Below are positions 7,829 through 13,744 of a DNA stretch of 13,744 bases, piece by piece (position 1 is the stretch's first letter; each line of letters opens with the position of its first letter). Location: assembly GCA_031257695.1 (NCBI GenBank), contig JAIROB010000212.1, positions 1 to 13,744 of the forward strand, given 5' to 3'. The translations under genes were made by a program, and so were the position numbers. This stretch comes from Treponema sp. GTDB lineage: Bacteria; Spirochaetota; Spirochaetia; Treponematales; Breznakiellaceae. The notes below the pieces were generated by a model, which was not told the origin of the DNA, searched no databases, and worked only from the letters and a program-made list of their open reading frames with translations.

Positions 7829-7899
7829 AAAAATGGTCAAATACCCTCCGCTTATGTCTGTTATGCCCTTCAATAGCCGTCTGGTATTTGACCATTTTT
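7829..7899. repeat. Perfect 17-bp inverted repeat, possible terminator of the J-protein operon
   Basis: Arms 7829-7845 (AAAAATGGTCAAATACC) and 7883-7899 are perfectly complementary, with a 37-nt loop. On either strand the second arm ends in a T-run, so the structure could work as a bidirectional terminator. On the minus strand it begins 57 nt after the stop of the J-domain gene. The loop is longer than in a standard Rho-independent terminator, so it may instead be a palindromic mobile repeat. The nearby TTCAG.....CTGAA (7905-7919) is another small dyad. Confidence 0.6.
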
Positions 7900-7956
7900 T
7901 TGAATTCAGAATTACTGAAAACGCATTCCGGATCCACGCTCCCCGGCGGGGCGCCG

Positions 7957-8832
7957 TCAGCCCCCTGCCCCGTCCATCAGCTTCCGGTAGGCTTCCTGTA
8001 TCAGCATAAAGGTCTTTGCGCCGCTCTGTTGATGTTCCTCGTCCAGGGACTGAAGCACATCCGGGTGGTACAGCGCCGCCAGTTTTCGGAAACGCGATTT
8101 GATTTCCCCCGGGCCCGCCCCCCTCCTGAGCCCCATGGTCAGCCAGGGATCGTCCGCGGCGGGATCTTCGGAGCCTCCGCCCTTCCCCCTGTCTCCGCGG
8201 GGGGCGTAAAACGGGGTCAGGATCTGGCGGATGGAAGCCGCTTCCCGCAGGGCCCGGTCTCCCTTTGCCAGGGAACACAGTTCCTGCCCCAACCGTTCAA
8301 GATCCCCCGCGGCGGAACGCCGGGCGGCTAAACTTTCCGCCAGAAGATCCGGGTTGAGCCGGTCCGTCATGGAAAGGGCTATTTTGCAGAAGGTCTCCAT
8401 CAGGGGAATAGCGGGGATGCCCTCGGGAAAAGCTTTTAGGGCGCTGTGGATCACCCGCCTGGCGATGAGCTCTCCGTCCTGGTTTTTTCCCGGAGGCGCC
8501 CTGCGGTCCCGGCCTTCCCCCTCCGGCTTTTGCGGGAACAGCGGATTCGGCCCGGCTGCCCTGACCGAAAGGACAACCCCCAGGGCGCAATAGGCGCTCA
8601 AGCCCGCCGCTCCCTCGTTAAAGTCGACTCTTCCGGGCGCCTCAAAATAGCGGGCCGCCTTCCTGTCGGAGCGGCGCCGGAGGATCAACTGCTGCAACAG
8701 GGCTCCCAGGAGCGCTCCGATAAGCATCCCCGCTATGCCTCCCGCCAGCGCCCCCAGCAGAAGGCCCGTGAAAGGTCCGGCTAGTGAAAAAAGAACTGTT
8801 CTCAGGGCCGGAGTTTTTTTGGAGTTATCCAT
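7957..8832 (-). CDS. Membrane-anchored DnaJ-domain protein (DjlA-like)
   Basis: The 291-residue protein has one N-terminal membrane segment rich in Gly/Ala (about 13-50, a glycine-zipper-like stretch LLLGALAGGIAGMLIGALLGALL). A middle helical region (about 70-210) contains a duplicated-looking TerB-like acidic/hydrophobic pattern. The C-terminal J domain (about 228-287) has the hallmark HPD at 256-258 within LAALYHPDVL. Membrane anchor, TerB-like middle and C-terminal J domain is the order seen in DjlA, a co-chaperone that stimulates DnaK at the inner membrane in envelope stress. The ATG at 8832 overlaps the stop of the upstream gene by 8 nt (ATGGATAA), and there is no good Shine-Dalgarno, so translation is probably coupled. 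As third gene of the operon it may fold or assemble the two membrane proteins encoded ahead of it; that is inference. Confidence 0.82.
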   Translation of the reverse strand: MDNSKKTPALRTVLFSLAGPFTGLLLGALAGGIAGMLIGALLGALLQQLILRRRSDRKAARYFEAPGRVDFNEGAAGLSAYCALGVVLSVRAAGPNPLFPQKPEGEGRDRRAPPGKNQDGELIARRVIHSALKAFPEGIPAIPLMETFCKIALSMTDRLNPDLLAESLAARRSAAGDLERLGQELCSLAKGDRALREAASIRQILTPFYAPRGDRGKGGGSEDPAADDPWLTMGLRRGAGPGEIKSRFRKLAALYHPDVLQSLDEEHQQSGAKTFMLIQEAYRKLMDGAGG

Positions 8833-10657
8833 GTTGGGCTGCTAAAAGTATCAGCGATAGTATAAAGAGAATCAAGGATCCTCCCACAAAAAAGCCGAGC
8901 GTTGGGGAATACCCCAGGGAAAGGAGCAGGGCCAGCCCCAAAAGGCCGGAAAGCTCGTAGATGAACTGCGCCGCGCCGTCAAACACCAGGGGGATGATCC
9001 CCAGCATGGGGAGTCCCAGAAACCTGGGCTTTGCCGCGGCGCGAAAACGCCAGCCTATGAGGATGGCCAGAATGGAGAGGGGCAGGAGGACCATGGGTTG
9101 GGCGACGCGGCGGATAATTTCCGCCTGGAACACCTGGGGCAGGTATCCGTAGTTTCCGGAATCTCTGCCCATGGTCAGAAGATCCCCCCAAAAAAGACCG
9201 TCCGCCCTGAGCCGGGTTTTAGAGAGCCGCAAAAAATGCTCGTAGGAGGCATCCAGGGCTATTTGGGCATCCCCCAGATCGGGGCGGCCGGGGCCCTCCC
9301 AGACCGGTTCCCACCGGACGGTTTCGTCATACCGGTCAAGGGCCCGCAGCAGGATGACCAGCCGGTCCTTCCCCCGGACCGTCATGGGGACGAATTTGGC
9401 GTACTGGGCCCGCGCCTCGTACAGGGGCGCGTTATTCCCATCGAAGGCGATCAGATCCAGGCCGATGGCATAGGAATAATCCGGGTAGGTCAGAAGCGAT
9501 TCCGCCCGCAACACCGCCCGGCCGCCAAAGGAAGATTCGCCGGACAGGGCGCTCTCCCCCAGGGTCCGGGCCGAGGGAGCCAGGGGGATGGAGAATACCG
9601 GGTTGGTCAGGTTTTGCCCGATAGTTCCCTCCAACTCGTCGATAAAGAAGGCAACGCCGGCCGCCCCCTCCCGGCTCATGGCAAGGAAATTGGCCACGTC
9701 GGGATCGTCCGGGGTCTGTTCTGAAAGCTCCCTGAAAATATAATAGGAGCGGATCCATTCCCGGGCGATCATGGCCTCATAGCCCTGCCGCTTGAGCTGG
9801 TAGAGGCTGTAACTGCGGGCCTCCCGTATACCCGGCTCCAGCGAAGACACGGCGTTCCAGGCCAGGCTCGCGACGCGGACCGCTTCCCGGGCTTCCATGC
9901 TCCCCTCCCGGGCCAACCGGAGGGCCAGGCTTGCAAGCCAGTGGGCATCGTAGCTGCGCTCCTCCGCAAGCGCGGCCCGGGCCAGACTCAGCGCCTCCCG
10001 GGCGTCCCGAACCGGCTTTCGCTGCGCCCCGGAGCCATTGGCCCAGGCCGCGCTTTCCCGGGCGCCGCCGCCGGGCTGCCTGTCCCCGGGGATGCTCTCC
10101 GCGCCTATGAGAATGCTCTGACGCAGCCGCTCCATGGGAGGGCTCAGGTACCAGATATTTTCACAAATATTGAGGAAGCGGCGCGCCTCCTCCCATTCCC
10201 GTTGGGCGGCGTGCAGCTCCGCCCTCTGTTTTGCCATTCTGAACAATTCGCCCTTATGGAGCATGGCGGACTGGGCCTCCTGCGCCATGGGGAGGACGGC
10301 GAAAAACAAAAGCCCGTAGCAGGCGGAAGCGATAATGGCGGCGAGGATGGACCCCTGAATTTTCAGGATAAACAGGGGGGAAAACCGGGCGAAACCGGCG
10401 TCGTCGTCTATCGTAAACCCGAAGGGAATAACCAGGGCCGACATGACCAGCGCCGGGAAAAGGCCGATGAAATCAGCGATGCCCCGGGCAAAACGCCAGG
10501 GCAGGAAGAAATTCTCCAGGGGCGCGTCCTCGCCGGGGAACACGAAACGGAAGGCAAGGATCACGATGAAGGAAACCGCCATATAGGCGGCAAATATTCC
10601 CGTGTTGGTCCTCAAAAAGTCCCCGGCCGCGGAAACCAGCTTTTTCCGCTTACCCAT
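8825..10657 (-). CDS. Membrane protein with LptF/LptG-like plan and helical insert
   Basis: The 610-residue protein has three N-terminal membrane segments (about 19-39, 56-81, 97-123). A long helical, TPR-like region follows (130-330; MAKQRAELHAAQREWEEARR, SYYIFRELSEQTPDDPDVANFL). A beta-rich part (333-480) includes YSYAIGLDLIAFDGNN and WEPVWEGP. Three or four C-terminal membrane segments lie at about 515-537, 546-565, 570-585 and 587-607. LptF/LptG permeases share the plan of membrane helices, periplasmic beta domain, membrane helices, but have no helical insert and are about 360 residues. I therefore call it only LptF/G-like in topology. I chose the ATG at 10657 because GGAGG lies 7 nt upstream and it overlaps the preceding gene's stop by 8 nt (ATGGGTAA); the frame is open to 10732. 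No ATP-binding partner is in the window. Confidence 0.7.
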   Translation of the reverse strand: MGKRKKLVSAAGDFLRTNTGIFAAYMAVSFIVILAFRFVFPGEDAPLENFFLPWRFARGIADFIGLFPALVMSALVIPFGFTIDDDAGFARFSPLFILKIQGSILAAIIASACYGLLFFAVLPMAQEAQSAMLHKGELFRMAKQRAELHAAQREWEEARRFLNICENIWYLSPPMERLRQSILIGAESIPGDRQPGGGARESAAWANGSGAQRKPVRDAREALSLARAALAEERSYDAHWLASLALRLAREGSMEAREAVRVASLAWNAVSSLEPGIREARSYSLYQLKRQGYEAMIAREWIRSYYIFRELSEQTPDDPDVANFLAMSREGAAGVAFFIDELEGTIGQNLTNPVFSIPLAPSARTLGESALSGESSFGGRAVLRAESLLTYPDYSYAIGLDLIAFDGNNAPLYEARAQYAKFVPMTVRGKDRLVILLRALDRYDETVRWEPVWEGPGRPDLGDAQIALDASYEHFLRLSKTRLRADGLFWGDLLTMGRDSGNYGYLPQVFQAEIIRRVAQPMVLLPLSILAILIGWRFRAAAKPRFLGLPMLGIIPLVFDGAAQFIYELSGLLGLALLLSLGYSPTLGFFVGGSLILFILSLILLAAQHG

Positions 10658-11615
10658 TGGGCTGCCTCCGCCGCAGCCTTTGGCGGAGCCGGCCCTGCCG
10701 GGGAGCGCGGATCCGGGATTCGCTTTTGGCAAGGCTTGCCAGGAAGGTGTACAGGAGGATCAGCAGGGCAAGACCGGTAAAAATGACGGGGCTGATTATG
10801 GCGCCGTCAATCCGGCGGTCAAAAAAAGCGATGATAAAGGCTTGAACGTCCCGGGAATCCAGGAAGGTTTGAAAGGCAAGGATGCCCCGGAACGCCAGGG
10901 CGCCGCAGAAAAGATTAGCCAGAGGCCAGGAGCTGAGATCCAGCACAAAGCGGAGGGACGACAGGAGCAGGATGATTGCCCCTCCGTACAGGGCGAAGGG
11001 GAGAAGCCCCCTGTTCAGCCGGGTTTCAAACTGCTCCGCAACCAGGGCGGAATCAACGAGCAAACCCCGTATCAGCGGGGAATCCCCGTCCCGAAAGAGA
11101 ACGACGGCGTTATCAGGTCCCGAGGGCGTTTCCTGGTAGATCAGCGGGCGGCCGGGGATGGATATGACCCGGCTGCCCTCGCCCTTGCCGGGATCGCCCA
11201 GCAGCGCCACCGTGACATCCCACCGGGAGAGGATAAGCCCGGGGCCGCCCAGGGTTTTCGTTTCCCCGCCGGAGCGCAGGGGCGCATCCACGCTACCGGC
11301 TCCCAGGTTCCGAAGCCCCAGGGAAAGCCCCAGGGCGGCGCCGCCGGCGAGGATGAAGATACTGAGTATGGCCGCGGGCAGGGCGATACCGCGCCGGGCG
11401 GAATAACTCAGCCCCATGAGGATGGCGCAGTAGAGGATGAGGGGGACAATTTTCCGGAGCTCCCCGGAAAACTGCCCCAATTGGGCGGGAGGGGCCGCGG
11501 GAATGGCAGCGGCGGCATCCACGGCAAGGCGGATATACTCAAACACCCCGGCAAGGGCAAAGCTTATGATAAAAAAAACACTAAAAAAAAGCGCCAGCCG
11601 GGCGATATTGCTCAT
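10650..11615 (-). CDS. Six-TM membrane protein with central extracytoplasmic domain, unassigned
   Basis: I do not recognise a family. The 321-residue product has three N-terminal membrane segments (about 5-29, 55-73, 78-100), a soluble, probably beta-rich domain (101-202) and three C-terminal membrane segments (about 203-223, 228-250, 274-294). It ends in a strongly basic tail (295-321, rich in Arg and Gln), which should be cytoplasmic. This 3+domain+3 arrangement mirrors its larger downstream neighbour, with which it shares an 8-nt overlap, suggesting that the two products form a heteromeric membrane complex, as LptF and LptG do. The start at 11615 has GAGGA almost touching the ATG, an unusually short spacing. 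It is the first gene of the three-gene operon. Function unknown. Confidence 0.7.
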   Translation of the reverse strand: MSNIARLALFFSVFFIISFALAGVFEYIRLAVDAAAAIPAAPPAQLGQFSGELRKIVPLILYCAILMGLSYSARRGIALPAAILSIFILAGGAALGLSLGLRNLGAGSVDAPLRSGGETKTLGGPGLILSRWDVTVALLGDPGKGEGSRVISIPGRPLIYQETPSGPDNAVVLFRDGDSPLIRGLLVDSALVAEQFETRLNRGLLPFALYGGAIILLLSSLRFVLDLSSWPLANLFCGALAFRGILAFQTFLDSRDVQAFIIAFFDRRIDGAIISPVIFTGLALLILLYTFLASLAKSESRIRAPRQGRLRQRLRRRQPNG

Positions 11616-11682
11616 TTCCTCAGCCTACCATGGGAAACCCGGATTTGCAACACGACATAGTATCCGGTTTTAACTTCCCGCG

Positions 11683-12468
11683 CTACCACTCATGGGGATA
11701 ATAGCTGCCGCTTGGCTCAGTGATAGTGAAGGCGTCCCCGGAGGGCTCAATCACATAAAAGCCCTTTTTCAGGGCATAGGTCTTCTCGCTCTCGCCAAAA
11801 ACCGCCCCCCCTATGGCTCCCAAATATTTCCTCTTGTCGGCATGAAAATCCGCGTATGAGCGCAGCTTTTCCATGCGTTCCACGTGATCGTTTATATCGT
11901 CAACGTTGGGTTTATTTTTGATTTCGACAACCATCACCCTGTCGCCGTTTTCCAGAAAAGCGTCAATTTCGGCGAAAATACCATGTTCCCGGTCCCTGAT
12001 TTTCGAGTTGCGGTGGGTTTTTTCAAATGTAAAGCCCAGTTCCTTGAATTTCTCCTCCAGCTTCGGCACGATCATATATTCGAGCATTTCGCCAAAACGG
12101 TTGGTGAGCCCCCCCAGCCGCCTATCGGTGTCTTTCATCTGCTCGCCGGTGGCTTTTATTTGCGCGTCGGTGGCTTTTATTTGCGCGTCGGTGGCTTTTA
12201 TTCGCTCGTCGGTTTCCTTCATCCGCTCAGCGGTTTCCTTCATCCGTTCGTCGGTTTCCCTCATCCGCTCATCGGTTTCCCTCATCCGCTCAGCATTTTC
12301 CTTCATCCGCTCGTCGGTTTCCCTCATCCGCTCGTCAGTTTCCTTCATCTGCTCGCCGGTGGCCCGTATGCCTTCGTTGACGATTCTTAATTGTTCGTTG
12401 GTGGCCTGTATTGCCGCCCACACCTTCTCGAAGGTCAAGCCCTCGCCTATCGCTTCCGTTGACGCCAT
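11683..12468 (-). CDS. DUF3782-type coiled-coil protein with PD-(D/E)XK nuclease-like domain
   Basis: The 261-residue protein has a short N-terminal part and a long coiled coil (about 15-125) of near-identical heptads such as ETDERMK. The C-terminal domain (about 125-255) looks like a PD-(D/E)XK nuclease fold: EIDAFLENGDRVMVVEIKNK gives Asp169 and Glu182-Ile-Lys184 as the D...ExK motif. This arrangement matches DUF3782 proteins, which are often present in many copies in cyanobacteria and spirochetes; their role and true nuclease activity are unproven. AGGAGG (12477-12482) lies 8 nt before the ATG and a good promoter is just upstream. The gene ends 67 nt before the six-TM gene on the same strand, so read-through into that operon is possible. 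Base composition is more AT-rich than most neighbours, which suggests an accessory gene. Confidence 0.85.
   Translation of the reverse strand: MASTEAIGEGLTFEKVWAAIQATNEQLRIVNEGIRATGEQMKETDERMRETDERMKENAERMRETDERMRETDERMKETAERMKETDERIKATDAQIKATDAQIKATGEQMKDTDRRLGGLTNRFGEMLEYMIVPKLEEKFKELGFTFEKTHRNSKIRDREHGIFAEIDAFLENGDRVMVVEIKNKPNVDDINDHVERMEKLRSYADFHADKRKYLGAIGGAVFGESEKTYALKKGFYVIEPSGDAFTITEPSGSYYPHEW
12112..12363 (-). repeat. In-frame 21-bp tandem repeat encoding coiled-coil heptads
   Basis: About twelve 21-nt units encode residues 36-119 of the DUF3782-type protein, mostly [AE]TxE[RQ][MI][KR]. Two adjacent units around 12149-12190 are identical in DNA (both encode KATDAQI), which points to recent duplication. 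Because the unit is a multiple of three, slippage would change coiled-coil length without breaking the reading frame. Confidence 0.85.
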
Positions 12469-12485
12469 GGTAAACTCCTCCTGTA

Positions 12486-12514
12486 ACTATACCCCGTTTC
12501 CGGCTGTTTGTCCA
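12486..12514 (-). promoter_or_regulatory. Predicted sigma-70-type promoter of the DUF3782-type gene
   Basis: On the minus strand TGGACA (12509-12514) and TATAGT (12486-12491) are 17 nt apart; each differs from consensus at one position. The predicted start near 12479 leaves a very short leader, so the Shine-Dalgarno lies almost at the 5' end. The -35 overlaps TTGTCCACA (12508-12516), one mismatch from a DnaA box. Confidence 0.5.
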
Positions 12515-12524
12515 CACGAGCGCG

Positions 12525-12645
12525 CCCCTATGGGCCCGGCTGGGTCTTCGGGGACGCACATAGGCTAGAAACGGGGGGCGGCGGAGTCTGCCGCCCCCCG
12601 CCTTTGTCCCGGGCGTCCCCGTGCCGCGTTGAGGGCCCATAGGGG
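12525..12645. repeat. Nested GC-rich palindrome (three stacked stems)
   Basis: Three perfect stems are nested: 12525-12537 with 12633-12645 (CCCCTATGGGCCC, 13 bp), 12549-12557 with 12613-12621 (CGGGGACGC, 9 bp), and 12572-12582 with 12590-12600 (CGGGGGGCGGC, 11 bp) closing a 7-nt loop. As RNA from either strand it would form one long interrupted hairpin. There is no T-run, so it is not a standard terminator. The word GCCCATAG recurs at 12727-12734. It could be a palindromic mobile element, a structured RNA or a cruciform site. Confidence 0.75.
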
Positions 12646-12746
12646 TCTTGGGCGCAGGGCCTTTGTTTCTGCTACCACCCCCTTTCAAACTCTATGTGAG
12701 CGCAGCCCCGTGCCGGCTGAAAACGAGCCCATAGATGGGGCGGCTT

Positions 12747-12993
12747 CCCGGGTATGCACAGTTTATCCACAAAGAAAAACGGCCTTCTTTCCCGCACCGC
12801 CTTTGGCGATTTTGAAAAATTCTCCTAAGTCTACATGAAAAAAACGGTAACTAGGGAAAACAAAAATCTTAATTCATTGTGGGACAAGGAATTATAAATA
12901 TGGATTTTTGGGGGAATATCCGGGAAAAACAAGACCGTATAAAAACCAATACACCCCCGGCTTCAATCCCCGGGTATCAACATTTTATCCACA
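12747..12993 (+). other. Two 25-nt direct repeats with perfect DnaA boxes
   Basis: Segments 12747-12771 and 12969-12993 match at 22 of 25 positions: both start CCCGGGTAT and end in TTATCCACA, the classical DnaA box (12763-12771 and 12985-12993), in the same orientation. A near-box GTATGCACA (12752-12760) lies in the first repeat, and TTGTCCACA (12508-12516) is nearby. The 197-nt stretch between is largely AT-rich. This could be a DnaA-binding regulatory or titration site, or part of a replication origin. No dnaA, dnaN or other replication gene is in the window, so an origin call is not supported. Confidence 0.5.
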
Positions 12994-13030
12994 GGTTTTT
13001 AACATAGTAAGAATGCGGAGTATGCGGGGC

Positions 13031-13726
13031 TCATTCCCTTGCTTCAGGCAGGGCCTTCATCTTTTCTTTTAACTCCAGCAACAGCATATCGGCGCTGTCG
13101 CCGGACTTTTCCAGCTCCTTAAACTTCTTTTCCAGGTCGTTGTCCGCGGAAAAATCGTCCAGCTCCTTGGCCGCGTCCGCCTGGGCTTCCAACTGGTCCA
13201 CCTTCTGGGATATGCGATCAAACGCGTCGAAGGCGCTGCGGTTCCCGGTAACGCTGGACATGGTGTTCTGGATCTTCTGCTGCGCCTCCGCCCGTTTCGC
13301 CCTGGCAATGAGGAGGTTCTTTTTCCGCTGGGCTTCGTCAATCTTGTTCTGTAACTCCCGCAGGCTGACCTTGAGCTTGTCCACCGACGCCAACTGGGCT
13401 TCCCACTGTTTGCGGTACTCCGCCGCGGCGTTTTCGTATTCCTGTTTGCGGAGCAGCGCCTCCTTAGCCAGATCGTCCTTGCCGGAGCGAACCGCCAGCA
13501 TGGCCTTCTTTTCCCAGTCCTGCGCCAGACCCTCCTGGTTTGCGGTTTCCCGTTCCAGTTTTTTTTCGTCCGCTATAGCCATGGCCACCGCTTTCTTTGA
13601 CTCGATAAGCTGGGTGTTCATATCGATCAAAAGCTGGTTGAGCATTTTTTCCGGGTTTTCAGCCTTATTGATCAGGTCGTTCACATTTGAGGAAATAAGG
13701 GTTTTCAGTCGTGAAAAAAGTCCCAT
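13031..13726 (-). CDS. PspA/IM30 (Vipp1) family membrane-stress protein
   Basis: The 231-residue protein is almost entirely helical with long coiled coils, the full family length (about 220-235). It begins with the amphipathic MGLFSRLKTLISSNVNDLINKAENPEKML, the signature PspA/IM30 start, followed by the alpha-helical hairpin (about 25-150) and a C-terminal stretch with AFDAFDRISQKVDQLEAQADA (165-185). PspA-type proteins are ESCRT-III relatives that assemble on damaged cytoplasmic membranes. GGAGG (13734-13738) stands 7 nt before the ATG at 13726. The promoter lies outside the window. No pspBC, pspF or liaSR-like partner is visible within the window. It is separated from the downstream minus-strand gene by 562 nt with palindromes and so is probably not co-transcribed with it. 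Confidence 0.95.
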   Translation of the reverse strand: MGLFSRLKTLISSNVNDLINKAENPEKMLNQLLIDMNTQLIESKKAVAMAIADEKKLERETANQEGLAQDWEKKAMLAVRSGKDDLAKEALLRKQEYENAAAEYRKQWEAQLASVDKLKVSLRELQNKIDEAQRKKNLLIARAKRAEAQQKIQNTMSSVTGNRSAFDAFDRISQKVDQLEAQADAAKELDDFSADNDLEKKFKELEKSGDSADMLLLELKEKMKALPEARE

Positions 13727-13744
13727 CGCGCGGCCTCCACCGAA

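Larger units (their letters stand above)
12469..13030. other. Non-coding 562-nt intergenic region
   Basis: No convincing gene is found between the PspA stop and the DUF3782-type start. The left part (12500-12740) is very GC-rich and palindromic. The right part (about 12810-12960) is AT-rich for this genome, and the two DnaA-box-containing repeats frame it. A short open frame at 12629-12838 (plus) has no recognisable protein character and runs across the palindrome arm, so I do not call it. Confidence 0.75.

Noticed and set aside
7733..8278. Minus-strand open frame joining the spacer and the J-domain region
   Set aside because: It overlaps the HPD-containing J-domain frame out of phase and crosses the inverted repeat; no protein-like features.
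12112..12363. CRISPR-like array
   Set aside because: The 21-bp units are contiguous without spacers and encode in-frame heptads of a protein.
12629..12838. Small plus-strand open frame in the intergenic region
   Set aside because: Crosses a palindrome arm, no clear Shine-Dalgarno, composition unlike a protein; likely chance.

Overview
The window is a bacterial chromosome segment. Most genes are GC-rich, while intergenic spacers and two genes are visibly more AT-rich. Gene content points to a Gram-negative-type bacterium with an outer envelope: a periplasmic transglutaminase, a short lipoprotein, an SPFH protein and PspA. The mix of a relaxed lipobox, DUF3782-type coiled-coil nuclease-like protein and many intergenic palindromes would fit a spirochete of the Treponema/Breznakiellaceae type. 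That placement is an inference from general impression only. No rRNA or tRNA gene was recognised to confirm it.

Layout from left to right. Positions 1-110 hold a REP-like palindromic element. A minus-strand operon follows: a YtrA-type GntR repressor (1145-1528) and an SPFH/slipin membrane protein (148-1143), one base apart, behind a promoter with a palindromic operator at its start point. A second palindromic element (1626-1705) separates this operon from an AlbA_2/Schlafen-type ATPase-like gene (1730-2965, minus). Divergent from that gene is a very long plus-strand gene (3082-7110), which joins a TgpA-like membrane transglutaminase to a periplasmic TPR protein. It converges on a small LEA14/WHy-domain lipoprotein gene (7172-7696, minus).

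After a spacer with a perfect 17-bp inverted repeat comes a tightly overlapping three-gene minus-strand operon, transcribed 11615 to 7957. It encodes a 6-TM protein with a central extracytoplasmic domain, a 610-residue membrane protein with an LptF/LptG-like plan and a helical insert, and a DjlA-like membrane-anchored J-domain protein. Start and stop codons overlap by 8 nt at both junctions. Upstream on the same strand is a DUF3782-type coiled-coil/PD-(D/E)XK protein (11683-12468) with a heptad tandem repeat. A 562-nt non-coding region (12469-13030) then holds a nested GC-rich palindrome and two 25-nt direct repeats, each with a perfect DnaA-box sequence. The window ends with a PspA/IM30 gene (13031-13726, minus).

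The common theme is the cell envelope: SPFH and PspA in membrane integrity, a transglutaminase/TPR protein, a lipoprotein, and a paired membrane-protein operon with a co-chaperone. The most promising candidates for something undescribed are the overlapping membrane-protein/J-protein operon, the transglutaminase-TPR fusion, and the palindrome/DnaA-box region. None can be proven new from sequence reading alone.
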